A stretch of DNA of 64,000 bases from Siphonodentalium dalli (GCA_032622095.1 CP136069.1:44928194-44992193); one strand, 5' to 3'; numbered from the stretch's first letter, positions 50,078-61,627 are shown. Notes: generated by a model not told the origin, from the letters alone. Program-made: numbers and translations.

Positions 50078-50169
50078 CTATCTATAAGCAGTTTTCCATG
50101 TCCAGAGAAGTATCCTGAATTTCTCGTGGGATTCATTAGATGGATGAAGAGAATACAATTCCATACTCC
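50078..50169 (-). CDS. 92-bp exon-like block, duplicate A
   Basis: It is bounded by TTAG acceptor and AG/GTATGT donor. It reads in phase 0 VWNCILFIHLMNPTRNSGYF after one G residue, then SGHGKLLID. The duplicate at 60560-60651 has the same length, splice sites and frame, with several silent changes. No family was recognised. Translation could also begin at the internal ATG (MNPTRNSGYFSGHGKLLID). Confidence 0.5.
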
Positions 50170-50389
50170 CTAATTCATATCCAGGATGGAAACTTTTTTT
50201 TATCAAATTCCGTATGAAGCCATACAGATAACATATCCATATATATTCCTTAAACCAACAAACTGAACGAATCAAAAGAAACTGCTAAATAAAATAATAT
50301 GATCCATATGACCCAGAGTCCTCTATAAACACCATATTAATCAGTCAACTGTTCAGCACTTACAGAGTTAATAAACAAGGCAGAGCTTA

Positions 50390-50424
50390 CCGTGGCGGAG
50401 GAGCGCAACAAACTGCATTACTCA
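50390..50424 (-). other. Possible first exon or 5' leader, duplicate A
   Basis: Minus-strand ATGAGTAATGCAGTTTG opens MSNAVCCAPPP and runs to a GTAAGC donor. The related DNA near 62025-62050 also has ATGAGT, giving MSIGLCCA, but without the same donor. The phase does not fit the 92-bp exon, so it may be an untranslated leader. Confidence 0.25.
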
Positions 50425-51315
50425 TAGTGATTCGAAAACTATATAATATACGTAGTAATGAAAGTTCAGCTAAAAAGTGGGCTTGAATTAAAGTCCAGTG
50501 TTACAACTTACATTGCACATACATTTGACATTTTAGTCAACAATAGTATTATCCTGCCAGTTAAATTTAAGTGGTCTCTAAGGAGCCTTTGATATAGCCA
50601 TATATCGGTTTACTATAATAGAGCTGCACTTGAGAGAAATTTAACACAATATAACTTCGCCAAAAATGGAAAAGGGTACATAGGATTGGATTTCAAGCTC
50701 AAATTGATCGGTTCTGCATGGGGTCAGCCTGCACGCATTTGGAAAATGCATTAATCACCTCATAGAAGTCAAGGTCATGATAATTTAAGTGTATTAATAA
50801 TAAATAAAAATAAAAAATTTATGATTAGGCCAATATAAATAAATAGCTAGGGGGGGGGGGGGGGGGCGAATTTTATTTTTTATTTCTCCCAACAAGGTAC
50901 ATTTATGATAAAATTGTACATTTCGAGAGACATAGCTACTGTATTATGGTCCATTCAATTGGTACCCTACTCATATCAAAGTTTGTGGGTATTGCCTATT
51001 GGGAATGCTGCCAGTGTGTATGAATATCATTTACAATACTGCTATAAACACATAAAAACATAAAACACTTCAACAATAAATGGGTCATTGATAAATAGAT
51101 CAAACAATTCAACCAAAATTGGTGCAGTAAGATTGATTTACGTAAATAATATAATGTTAATAGTATGAAGATATGACATTGACAGAAGTGTTTCAGGCAA
51201 TGATGTTATTAAACAGTATTTGTCATGACCAATTCATACACACTGGGATAAAAGGAGAGCGTTTCTTTTAGACAACTTTATTATAATACTAAACTCATGA
51301 ACAAAGAACAAAACT

Positions 51316-51424
51316 TGTCAGAAGCCAGTTGTTTCTAAACGCAGCAATCAAATAAGACATAATAATACTTGCATATATTGGCGATTTATTGCTTGCTGCG
51401 TTTAGAAACAACTGGCTTCTGACA
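51316..51424. repeat. 32-bp perfect inverted repeat at transposase 3' end
   Basis: Arms 51316-51347 and 51393-51424 are exact reverse complements with a 45-nt loop. The right arm encodes the last residues, CQKPVVSKRSK. It could be a terminator-like hairpin or a local duplication in inverse orientation. Confidence 0.92.
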
Positions 51425-52030
51425 GGCACACTCTGAACAGATAGGATATTTGCCTGCGACCTCACTCAAGTCATTTTCACAACCACAATAATAACACACT
51501 GACTCAAAGCCTGCTGAGAAATATGGAATTTCAATGGACATGGTACATGTTAAATTACGCCGCCTGAACACATTTCTGATCACATGATCTTCATCGCAAT
51601 CAATTTCGGAGAAATCGGAGCCACATGAGTATGATAGATCATCAAGGGTAGTTTGAAGTTCTGTTTTTTGGCTTGGTTTTAGTTTATACTTTGCATACAA
51701 AACACGTGGCTTCTCACATTCGGAACATAGAATGACAGTACCCACATTTTTAGCTGTTTGAGCACTTGGATTGAATGGTACACCATGACTTTCCGAGTTG
51801 GACTTCGAAAGTGATGGGAGATATTTCTCTGAAGTTGTCTTACCATACACATTGTCAAATGGTTTGTATTTATCAGCAGAATGTGGTTCTGGATCAGGTA
51901 TGAAATGTAGGTTTTGAAATAGTTCATCAGACAACTTTGGGGCTTTGCAATATGTACATGACGCCTTACCACATTTTCTCACCCCAAACATGTAATGTCG
52001 AATAATACAGTGGCTTGAAAGAAACTTAGT
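51386..52030 (-). pseudogene. DDE transposase, C-terminal Cys-rich part
   Basis: After a TAA at 52031-52033 the same frame continues FLSSHCIIRHYMFGVRKCGK. It shows CGKASCTYC, then PFDNVYGKTT, a CSEC pair near the middle and CYYCGCEN...CSECACQ at the end, which suggests zinc-binding knuckles. The final stop is at 51386. Confidence 0.75.
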
Positions 52031-52870
52031 TTACAAATCTTTGTCTTTCAACACTTTCTTTGTTGTTCCATCTTCAACAGCAATGGACGGGTAAATTCTT
52101 TTGATGTTTGATTTTAACTTCTCAATGTGCTCATTAGAAGATGCATCAAACACCTTCAGAGTTGACCCCTTCCAGCTGAGACGATTGAACACTTTGTGCA
52201 ACAGAGATTTCACCGGATCAAGACTCATTGAAACTTCGGTTATTAAATTTGGTTCAGTTTGTGCCAAGGTCCTTATGCCAGTTACATTAGAAATGTTTTT
52301 CAATTTGGATTCAAAGCTATTGGTGTTTTGTCTCATTATTCCAACAGAATTTAACCCAATATTTAAAACAGACATTATTCTCTCTGCCGGATTTTTCCAA
52401 GAGTTACTTGGAGGAGTTCGAATTGCAAAAATAATATCAAGATCAAGTTCTAAGAACAAATTTATGAGTGGCATTTGGACCGAAGCATAAGTAACCCTAT
52501 GATCCGGGCCACCATCTGTGTACATCAACAATATTGGCTTCACAGTATCATTAATAGGAAAATGGGTCGTGAGGACAGAAGCCAACTCTGTCATATGCCG
52601 CCAAGGACTGGACGGTTCAAAACAAGAGTATTTTATACCGACATAGACTTGTCCACCATAGAATGTGTCACCAACAGAATTGGGTATATCTACAATTAAA
52701 CTCACACTTGGTGTTATTGTGAATTTAGTAAAGTCATGATCAGATACACAAAATTGTTTGCCCATTCCAACAAGAACAGACTTTCCCCTCTCGACTGCTG
52801 CAACCGGATGACCAGGCTCGCCAACTTTGATTTTATGTTTGTCATCCATACAAACGAGGGTACATGATTC
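52031..52870 (-). pseudogene. DDE transposase, catalytic core
   Basis: The frame starts ESCTLVCMDDKHKIKVGEPG. Putative catalytic residues are the D of MDDKHKIKVGEPGHP, D112 in LLMYTDGGPDHRVTYASVQ, and E156 in RTPPSNSWKNPAERIMS, counted from the first M. The spacing and context fit an RNase-H-like DDE core. The family is one I recall only from uncharacterised invertebrate proteins. Confidence 0.75.
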
Positions 52871-53524
52871 TTAATATTTGACTGAAAAGTCTTTCATGTA
52901 TCGGAAACAGTCAGACGCATAGTGGGAATCAATATGAGTCATACGGAACTGCCTGCTCTGGATCATAAACATGATCTTCAGTTTGCCAGTATATTGCGCG
53001 GAACTTTTGAAATGACGATTTCTGGGCCAAAACTGGTACCGCAGCCACTCCTTTGATGGTACTTTTGTTCCCGGGGGACATCTTTCGACCACCTGATTGT
53101 ACAAATCCTGAACAGAGAATGCTTCTGCCAAATGTGTGATAACATCTCCATCTTTGTCTATTGGATCATGGCGTCGGTCATCAACTGCTGACTGAATGTT
53201 TGTGGAGATATATGTTTGACACTCGGTCAAAAAGTCGTTGTATATTTCTGGTCTCCCGCTGTTGTTGACTCGAAGATCCCATATTAAATCAGGATTCTCG
53301 GTATCCAAAATTTCACTGACCCGTTTGTCAACATCACTTTCACTTGCGGTGAGACTTGCTGAATTATTGCCTGTTAACCTGTGGTAGGCCTCCCTCAGGA
53401 AGGAAGCTTTGTTGTGAATAGCTCGTCCAAACATTGATAGGAATTCTCTCCTCATGGACCGTGTGTGGAACTTTGGTAGGTCCTTGACTAACTCGGCAGA
53501 TATTGATGCATTTTTGTTGAGGAT
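52871..53524 (-). pseudogene. DDE transposase, middle part
   Basis: The same frame runs between TAA codons at 53525-53527 and 52871-52873. Segments include KFHTRSMRREFLSMFGRAIH, SVQDLYNQVVERCP, EWLRYQFWPRN and IQSRQFRMTHIDSHYA. It continues directly into the catalytic core. Confidence 0.75.
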
Positions 53525-54380
53525 TTAACCTTCGGTTGATCCTTCGGGGATGCTCCATATGAATGTCAGGTGTTCACAAGCTCCTGTATATGTATACTTC
53601 ACACATTTCTTTGGTACAATCAGGTTGTTGATAAAATCATGACGACGATTGGCGTCTGGGGGAGCAAAGTCATTCACCAAGATAGGTACAAATGAATCGG
53701 CTTGATTTACAGCAGTTCCCAGAGCAGAAAATTTAACAGCTGATGGACCAATTGCTGCTTTCGGCTTCAAGACGTCCCATCTTTGTTTATCACTGATGTT
53801 AACTTTGACATCGTTGTGACGTTGAGTTTGTTCCTTTTTTTTGAAAAGATAGTCAGCGTAACGTTTAAGATTCTCGGCAAATTCTTTCAGGATAGTTTTT
53901 ACACCGAGCCATTGCTCCCTTTGAAGAAAAGTGTTGTCCGAAAGTAAAAAGAGAGATGTAGAATAGCTTCGTAGTACAGTTTCTTGAAGAAAGGCCTCGT
54001 CGATTTTTCGTTTCTTTTTCAACTGTGGGCGTCTGTAGCCTTTCAGATGTGACAGTGATTTTGGCACAAGACATCCACGGTTGTCAAGTGTGGAATGATT
54101 TTCGTCGACATACCACAGGGTATCCGTAAGTGTGTCGATGAAGTTTTTTTCGACAGTGTCAACATTGGTCCTCAAGAACCCGACTTCCTGCCCGATTAGC
54201 CAATCAATGAGGTCATTCCTCAATTTTTGCTTATCAGTCAGGGAGTCTGATTCATTCTTCGCCTTCGGTGGCAGGTGAGTGGGTGTATTTTTTACATTCA
54301 TCAATATTGTGAACGCATCTCTTTTTGTATCATTCAATTCATTGTTGAAAGTGTGATTCGAAACATTGTCACCAACAATA
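53525..54380 (-). pseudogene. DDE transposase, N-terminal middle part
   Basis: The frame can be followed from IVGDNVSNHTFNNELNDTKR (near 54385) to IPEGSTEG at 53528. It contains KLRNDLIDWLIGQEVGFL. It is polar and helical with no recognised domain. Confidence 0.65.
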
Positions 54381-54683
54381 AAAATTTATGTACGGTCCCA
54401 GGTAGCTAACCACATCTGCTACAGGAGTAGATGGGCTGCATTCGGTGTGAATTGTTGCATTTATACCGGCGGTCACAAGAACACGTGATGAGAAATGCGA
54501 ATCTGGTGCCGGTTGTTTTCCGTCTAACGAACCGCTAGCAAATTCGTTGTATAAGTCGATCAACGTTGTGGTTACATTATCTTTAATGTCACTCACTGGC
54601 GTCGCATACCAGTCTTTTACGACTTTATTTAGAGGCCCATGAATACTGACAATTACAAAAAACATCGTAAAATATGCGTACAT
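54369..54683 (-). pseudogene. DDE transposase, N-terminal part, shifted frame
   Basis: The frame reads YNEFASGSLDGKQPAPDSHF and ends VADVVSYLGPYINFYCW. A one-base shift in the run AAATTTTTATT near 54385 links it to the downstream frame, giving GPYI followed by IVGDNVS. The true start is uncertain. Confidence 0.6.
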
Positions 54684-54869
54684 CGATTTTAGGAAACTTC
54701 AAATTGCCGGTCACACTAAAACGTGTTGCGTCAGGCGCGTTTAGAATTTCATCATTTTTTACCCCGGGCGTGATTTTGTGAATATATGGAAATAAATTTT
54801 TTAGGGGCGGCCCAAAACCATAGGGTCGGGCGGGGATGAGAATCTAGCTATTTATTTATATTTGCCTTA

Positions 54870-55970
54870 AGGGAATCAAGCAAATACTCAAAATAGAGAA
54901 CATTAATTTCTAGCAAATGATACCTGGGGGTTGGGACCCATGTAACTTTTCATTGGAAGATCTGTACATTTCATCATATTATAAAAGCTGTTTGCCAATT
55001 CCCCTTTTTGGTGATAGAAGTCCCTTCAACCGAACTATATGTTTAGCTAAATGATGAAGGTGGAAGAATTCCCTCAATTATTTTCTACGGTATAAGATCA
55101 GTAGGTGGTAATCATGAAACCACCAATGACTTTTTTTCTTTTCGAGATCTTGTCGCACCATGATATTGAGCCTACTGCTTGAAAATTTAACAAAGCTATA
55201 TAAGCCACAATGTCAGCACACTTTCCTTCCAGTAATGGCGTGTATTTGTTGTACAATGAGAGAATTAAAAAACTGTAGTGTAGCATCCTATAACAAGAGA
55301 ATCGCTAGATTGTGGCAAAATATGCCTGTGGTAATTCCAACTAAGGGCCATAACTCTGGTGAAAATTCACGGGCAGTTCTAACCCAAATTAGAAAATGAT
55401 CTGAATTTTGGGCTCGTAAACTCACATACCAAATTTCATTCCACTGAGTTCAGACTTACTAAAGTTATCATCCAGAAAAGAAACAAGTAAACTGACAGAC
55501 GGTTGGACAGACCAATAACATAATATGTCACGTTTTTAAAAACAGGTGTATAAAACTGCAATATAGTTTGGTGTCTGGACCCACACACATAGAATGTGTG
55601 ACTTTGAACATTTAAGCAGACATGGTGAAATTAAGTGTCATTATTATTTCCTCCCATTAATCATGAGTTATATGCAAGCCTTTGTTACACTGTATCATGT
55701 ACATTTTAATGTGTTGCCGTAAGACAATCCCACCACATAATAGCTTTAACATCTTTAGTATGCTAGTATCATGTAGCTGGCAACAAAAAAAAGAAGACAA
55801 TAACTGATAGTTTATACATAGATATGAAATGTAAACATGTTACATCACAACTCCTTATTGTACTTAAGGTAGTGCAGAGTTGGTTTATTTAAACATTGAT
55901 CATCATGGTAAATTTTTCAGCAACCTAATCTTCCAGAATTGAAGCTACATCCTCAAATTGATGGATTCAT
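54870..55970. other. Upstream sequence, degenerate repeats only
   Basis: A GGGCCATAACTCTGGTGAAA module occurs at about 55290-55550. No exon was found. Confidence 0.5.
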
Positions 55971-55971
55971 T

Positions 55972-56124
55972 CAAGCATTGAAATAGGGTGTCTGTCATTT
56001 CAGCAGAATGAGGTCCCCAGAGGGTGAATCTGGTGATGCTAGCCCGCTATGCGGGGTAGCATCACTAAATTCACCCTCTGGGGACCTCATTCTGCAAATG
56101 ACAGACACGCTGTTTCAAGGCTTG
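55972..56124. mobile_element. hAT-like MITE, one-hairpin form
   Basis: Termini CAAGCATTGAAATAG and CTGTTTCAAGGCTTG are flanked by GATTCATT on both sides (55964-55971, 56125-56132). Only one inner hairpin is present, so the two-hairpin forms may arise by internal duplication, or this one by deletion. Confidence 0.88.
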
Positions 56125-56689
56125 GATTCATTGAAAAGATGGAGCTTTTATCTTGTTGGCTAATTTCTCAGGAAAAGATACCATAAAATCTATTTACACT
56201 ACCTTAAAAATAACACTTTTCAAAACAAAATCCATGTTCTCTACAAATTTGAATCTATATGAACTAAAAAACAGTGGGTGTACAAAATCACAATATTAGC
56301 ATTGTTTTTTCTTATTTTAATATTTACTGTTTGATTTACCGGTTATATAGTTTTTAGAAATATTTTTTTCTGTTCAAAAACATGTCACCTAATTTTGAGG
56401 TATGAATTATCTCTCTTTGAATCTCAAAGTTACCTGCAGTGGCTTTTAAATTTATTTAAAAGCAGGAGGTAATAACATTATACAGACACAAGCTAAGTTA
56501 TCCTAGTTAAAAATACCAATTGTAAGTTGTAACAGTTAAAATTTTGATCTATCAAGTAATTAAATTACTATTTTATTTTTTTTAAAACACCAGAAAAATC
56601 AGTATAATTAGCAGTTCCAAGGAATCAGGTCTTTTAAATTTCCGAATCGTGAGGCACTGATATTTCTGTGATGGTGTTAAAATTGGCCA

Positions 56690-56880
56690 TTCCTTTCATG
56701 ATGGGAGCTGCGCTAGTTCAGCATTAAATATCATGTGCCGGTGCATTCAACTATATATGCGAGTCTCCCATAAGAGATTGCACTGGCTTACAAGGTCAAG
56801 GTAGATATATATAAGGAGCCATACATATATAAGAGAATGCATTGGCAGAGGGTTTATGCAAAATTTCAGGAAGGGTTTGG
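56690..56880. mobile_element. TTAA-type MITE, second subfamily, decayed
   Basis: CCTTTCATGATGGGAGCTGC, GTGCCGGTGCATTCAACTATA and GAATGCATTGGCAGAGG match the 45016-45234 subfamily. Flanking TTAA has been lost. Confidence 0.6.
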
Positions 56881-56999
56881 CTGACGTTTAACATAATTAT
56901 GTCAACTGTTAAAAACCAGAACAGAAATTGTTCTTAGATCTTTTAAACATTTAAAAATTGGGCGATGACTAATTTTGACACAACAAATACTCAGGGGCC

Positions 57000-57320
57000 A
57001 ATCTAGAGGGAAACTTCGAAGAAATTTCTCCCTAAAATATGTCACTTCTCCCTATTTTTGTCCCAGGGAGAAGTGACTTCTCTCTCATATACCAGCATGA
57101 ATATGTCCCAACAGGATATTTAAAGTATATTAAATGATTGTAATGGTGTTTTTACTCACTATAAATGGATTTATAAATGGGCTCTTGTATTGCATGAGCA
57201 TTAGGAGGTTGATTTTGGGAGTGTAAATTGAACTTTAGCCATTGTCACTACTCCCTGATAACTGTCCATAATAACCAAACAAGGTGAAGTGACTTCTCCA
57301 AATTTGAAACCTCTAAGCTG
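57000..57320. repeat. Palindromic repeat with CTAGAGG ends, copy 2
   Basis: It matches 25445-25790, with TCTAGAGGGAAAC at one side and AAACCTCTAAGCTGGTCC at the other. Confidence 0.65.
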
Positions 57321-57339
57321 GTCCCTGCAAACATCACTA

Positions 57340-58400
57340 GATGGCAAAGAATATTTTAAAATTATATTCATCAATTTCAAGATAAATCTCCAAAATCATG
57401 CTCCGATTAGAAGACCAGGTTTTCTTCATCTTTTATGCAACAATATTGAGTGGGCAGGCCACACATTCTGAACAAGAGGTTGCAACACGGGTACTGGCAC
57501 ACTCCCAAGGTGACAATTGTAACATGGGAAAGATAATTCATGGCTGAGACAGACGGAAAAAAAACTTTAACAGATGAGCAAAGAAGAATAACTCTGGGAT
57601 AGTAAACACAAACAAAAACCATTGATCATTGTCCAATTCTCTCAATGCCGTATTGATCATAAACAGTCAATACCAAATTTCGTTGAGAACCAACAACCTG
57701 TGGTTGGGCTAACTATAATTTTTTTTATTTTAATGCTAATAAAAGAAGGATAACTATAGAATAGAAAATTCAAACAACATTACCCCCTATGAATCCACTC
57801 CTGATGGAGAAAATCCGTACCAAATTTCATTGAGATCTGATCAACCGTGACTGAGATATAAGTGCGGACAGAGATAAAATCATTACTTCCAAATAAACAG
57901 AGAAGGATAACTCTAAAACAGAAATCACAAATAACATCATTAGGTACCCCTTTGAAAGCATTGGGCCCTCATTTTAAAGTACTCCTGATGACCAACACAA
58001 AATGTTATTACGATCCAATAACCCATGGCTGAGTTATAAACTCAGACAGACAGACAACTATTCTTTGGGAAGAATAAGTGTTGGATGGAAAACTCAAACA
58101 ATAGCATTGGACACTTTTTTTTTTGAGAGCCAGATAACCATTATTTCCAAATTAACAAAGGATACCTATAGAATGAAAAAGATGATCAGCACTTGCCATA
58201 TTGACCGTCATGATGACACTGATGGCACACCAAATTTCATTCAGATCCAATAACCCATGGGTGAGATATATGGACATAAAGGTTGCTAGATGGACAGACT
58301 GATATACATTCAAAGTCAATCCAGTGCAAAAGATCACCCTCCTCAGTTTGTCTAGGAGTCCAATTTCCTTGATAATTTCATAACTCTGAGAAATTTTCAT
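57340..58400. repeat. Large dispersed repeat, copy 1
   Basis: It shares ATATTCATCAATTTCAAGAT, AACAAGAGGTTGCA, CAAATTTCATTGAGATC and AAGTCAATCCAGT with 62370-63440. The frames through it are not genes. Confidence 0.65.
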
Positions 58401-59213
58401 GTTAACAGCATCATTATACAGACATCATTTGTTGCTCAGCAATCGTATTGTGACTTAAAACATGGCCATGACGTCACTCCTTTGTTCATCAAGTCCAGTT
58501 TATAGGATAATGAATGGTTTTTCCTGAGAACATACATTATTTTACAAACAACTATCCATTATTTTAATAACGGATGTTCAATATCCCAATTCATGAACAG
58601 TTATTTTACTGCAGACAATTTCATTTTATATGACCATCATGTCTGTTTGATTGCTAGAAACATGACAGAAGGGATATACTTTATATAGTACCTCGTCAGT
58701 CATAGGGTGTGTCTAACTTCAATTTTCAGGCATGTCATTACACGTATACATAGGCATTTTTTTTTTTTTTTTTTTCAACTGTTAAAATTTCTCAAATCTA
58801 ATTCCGTTCCGGGGTGGCATCTTGTAGCATCGTTCAATAAACCTAAACTAATACAGTATTTACATGTAAATGTAGTCCTTCAATCTTCGTATAACGATCT
58901 CAATCAACAAGATTGCCAAATCTCCCATTAGGCACACCGCATGCACCAATCATTCAATTTATTTATAATTCTCCACCAAATCCAAAATATGCCATGTAAA
59001 TAATGTAATACAAATGCCGAAATGGCCACCATTTTTTAAATAATTGTTTACAGATCCGGCGCGGCGACCTACCTCTAAAAATGCCACCGTCAAATAAAAA
59101 AAAAAGACAGAATTTTTTTTATTTTTGCCTCCGACAAGTGGTATTTTCTCTAAAACTGTCAATAAAAGTTAAAACCCCATGGTGAATGAAAGAAACAATC
59201 TGTTTCATCTAAC

Positions 59214-59357
59214 CTGTACAACCCTGTCTAAATATCCTGACTCAAATCCATTTTCATGTGGTTGAACCTGGCTATTATCTTTCAAAAGTTTCCAATTGTG
59301 CAATTTAGAACAATTCTTCCAGAAAGACATTCCCTGGTTTTCAAGAGAGAAATTATC
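59214..59357 (-). CDS. 144-bp exon-like frame, unrecognised gene
   Basis: A TTTGTTTTGGCAG acceptor and CAG/GTTAGA donor bound 48 open codons in phase 0. The frame starts DNFSLENQGMSFWKNCSKLH and ends GFESGYLDRVVQ. A plausible donor (CACACCAG/GTAAGA at 59650) lies upstream, but its open frame does not fit this phase, so it could be an untranslated leader and ATG codon 10 the start. It does not resemble the missing NUP188 N-terminus. Confidence 0.45.
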
Positions 59358-59687
59358 CTGCCAAAACAAATCTCAGTATTTGAACTAATAAACAAATGAG
59401 TGTACTATATAAAAACAACTTTTTTTCAACTGGAACTGAATATAATTTGATTTTTCAAAACATTTTTGTTCTGAATATACATTATCTTCCTTTGAATTCA
59501 ACATAACCTATTGATCAGCTAAGATGCAAATCTGTGGCATTTAATCTTTTGAATATCAGGCCATGAAAAAGTGAGATATCTGAGAGAGGAAATTTCTCAC
59601 TCCAGACAGTGCCATCTTAAACAAATATTTTTTCATCAAAAGTTCTTACCTGGTGTGCATTTATTCTCTCTTGCACATTCAGTAAAT

Positions 59688-59945
59688 TCACACATTAAGA
59701 TGATAAGATGTGATAAGAACTGCTGCCAGAAAGTATACAACATTGTAAAAGTTCTGAAGCCTATCAGAGTTATTAGCATGTTCTTCATCAAATTCATTCA
59801 AATCCAGAAAGTAAACAATTATATTAACATTGTAAAAGTTCTGATGCCTATCAAAGTTATCAGCATATTCTTCATCAAATTCATTCAAATTTATAAGTTC
59901 TTCAATATAAATTCCAGTGCCATCTGAAAACCACCATTGGTCCAT
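59688..59945 (-). CDS. Small ORF, 85 aa (duplicate B)
   Basis: The start is MDQWWFSDGTGIYIEELINL and the frame ends TGA at 59688. The IEELINLNEFDEE part parallels SDELINIHREDSD in the 58-aa ORF at 49384-49560. An 87-bp internal tandem repeat (59741-59827 and 59828 onward) doubles the LNEFDEE.A..FDR.QNFYN segment. The hydrophobic end is shorter than in duplicate A (VVYFLAAVLITSYH). It may be a decaying paralogue. Confidence 0.35.
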   Translation of the reverse strand: MDQWWFSDGTGIYIEELINLNEFDEEYADNFDRHQNFYNVNIIVYFLDLNEFDEEHANNSDRLQNFYNVVYFLAAVLITSYHLNV

Positions 59946-60559
59946 GTTGATAACATTTAAAATAGTTAAGGGTAACCCCCCATTCTATATTTATTTAGTA
60001 GAATGAACATTTACATGACAGAGATATTACAAAATCTATAAATAGATTAACAAATGATTAATCTGGAAGTTTTGTAATCTGATAATTTTTCGTTACAGCC
60101 CAGTGGTGGACACGCATAATATTTCTATCAATTCGACATTAATATTCACATTGGTAGCACAAGGATTCAAGCAGTTCCATGACTTTACTCAACGACGATT
60201 ACTAATGGTATATACTGCCAGTATACTCTTGTCATCCGGAATTAAAAAACTTTCCATTCAGACTCACAAAATAGAATAACTTGTATTTTGAGTTGGTAGA
60301 CTACGCAACGGGAGAAATATCCAATGTTAGAATTAACAAATAATTATCAAAAAATTTAGAATATATTTCATTACTAAATCTGGTAATGAGAGGAAAGATT
60401 GAAACCAAATTGTTTTGTGCATGAGAAGGTATTAAATATGATTTTTTTTCTTTTGAAGCAACTTGGTCTATGTTGAACCAGATGACATTGGTGAAACATA
60501 AAAAATATATTGACATTTCCCAATTTATAAATTAATATGATGGGATCATGTGGACATAC

Positions 60560-60651
60560 CTATCTATAAGCAGCTTTCCATGTCCACAGAAGAATCCTGA
60601 ATTTCTTGTGGGATTCATTAGATGGATGAAGAGAATACAGTTCCATACCTC
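60560..60651 (-). CDS. 92-bp exon-like block, duplicate B
   Basis: The acceptor TTAG and donor AG/GTATGT are at the same places as in 50078-50169. After one E residue the frame reads VWNCILFIHLMNPTRNSGFF, then CGHGKLLID. It differs from duplicate A by Y to F, S to C, G to E and several silent changes. Confidence 0.5.
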
Positions 60652-60779
60652 CTAAGTCGTATCCAGGAAGGAAACTTGAAGTTTTTTCCTTATAAAGCCA
60701 TAGAGATTACATGTCCAAATTCCTCATCAAAACAATCAGATAGCTATAACTAAAGCTGTCAACCATAAACCAAAATAAA

Positions 60780-61480
60780 TGTCAAACAAGAGGTTACACC
60801 ACGGGTGCTGGGATACCCCCATGATAAAAAGTAGTGTGAGGAACGAACAAATTACTTGACAATTCTAATGAACGACAAATGGAAATCCAATATTTTGAAA
60901 GCCCTCCGGATGCCAAACCTACGTACCAAATTTCAATTTGAATAGAAATCCAACATTTTCATATAAACAAAGAGGGATAACCCTTGAATGAAAAATGATA
61001 ACAACATCAATGAATCATCTTTTGAAAGCCCTCCTGATGCCACACCTGCATACCAAATTTCAATGATATCCGATATAAACCCATGGTTGAGATATACGAG
61101 TGGACGGATTGATGTACGTACAGACGGACCATTATAAGGACCATAACTCTAGTAAATATGGGCGGACTGAATAATCCAAATTCGAACTTGACCTGTATTT
61201 TCATGTGGCTAATCCACATACACAATTTGAAAATGATCAGATAACTAAAAATAAAGTTATCAAACCGAAACCATTATAATTGGCAAATTCTAAGTCAACA
61301 AAGACTGGGCAGACTGGCTCCCAAATTTGAACTTGACCTGTATTTTCATGTGGGTAATTACACAAACAAAATTTGCAAACAATGAGATAACTAAAACTAT
61401 AGTTATCTGGAAACTATATGGGTAAGACAGAAGTATGACCGAACCCCGATGCACAGACACTGCTGATTTCTATGGTTGCC
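60780..61480. repeat. Degenerate dispersed repeats
   Basis: The modules AACAAGAGGTTACACCACGG, CAAATTTCAATG(A/T) and GACCATAACTCTAGTAAA with TTGACCTGTATTTTCATGTG recur here. Confidence 0.65.
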
Positions 61481-61627
61481 CGAAATGTTATTTCAGGGGA
61501 CAACTAATTATATAATCAATAATCCAGTAAAGGAACAAACTGAACAAATCACAAGAACCTGCTAACTAAACTGATATGATCCATATATATCCGCCATCCA
61601 CTGTACACTGTTTCAGCACTAAAAGAG

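Larger units (their letters stand above)
50828..54866 (-). mobile_element. DDE transposon of unassigned family, 4039 bp
   Basis: 23-bp terminal inverted repeats starting GGCMAATATAAATAAATAGC differ at one position. TTA flanks both ends (50825-50827, 54867-54869). The element encodes one long transposase-like frame on the minus strand, broken by three stops and one frameshift. A G-run follows the left repeat (50850-50866). GGC ends and a TTA duplication resemble PIF/Harbinger, but the protein does not look like the Harbinger nuclease I know. Confidence 0.85.

Noticed and set aside
52101-52490. 129-codon plus ORF
   Set aside because: It is antisense to the DDE catalytic core and resembles nothing.
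59650-59730. EGF-like reading MCEFTECARENKCTP next to a strong donor
   Set aside because: Too few cysteines for an EGF domain, and its phase does not fit the following exon. The donor may be real but the frame is unproven.
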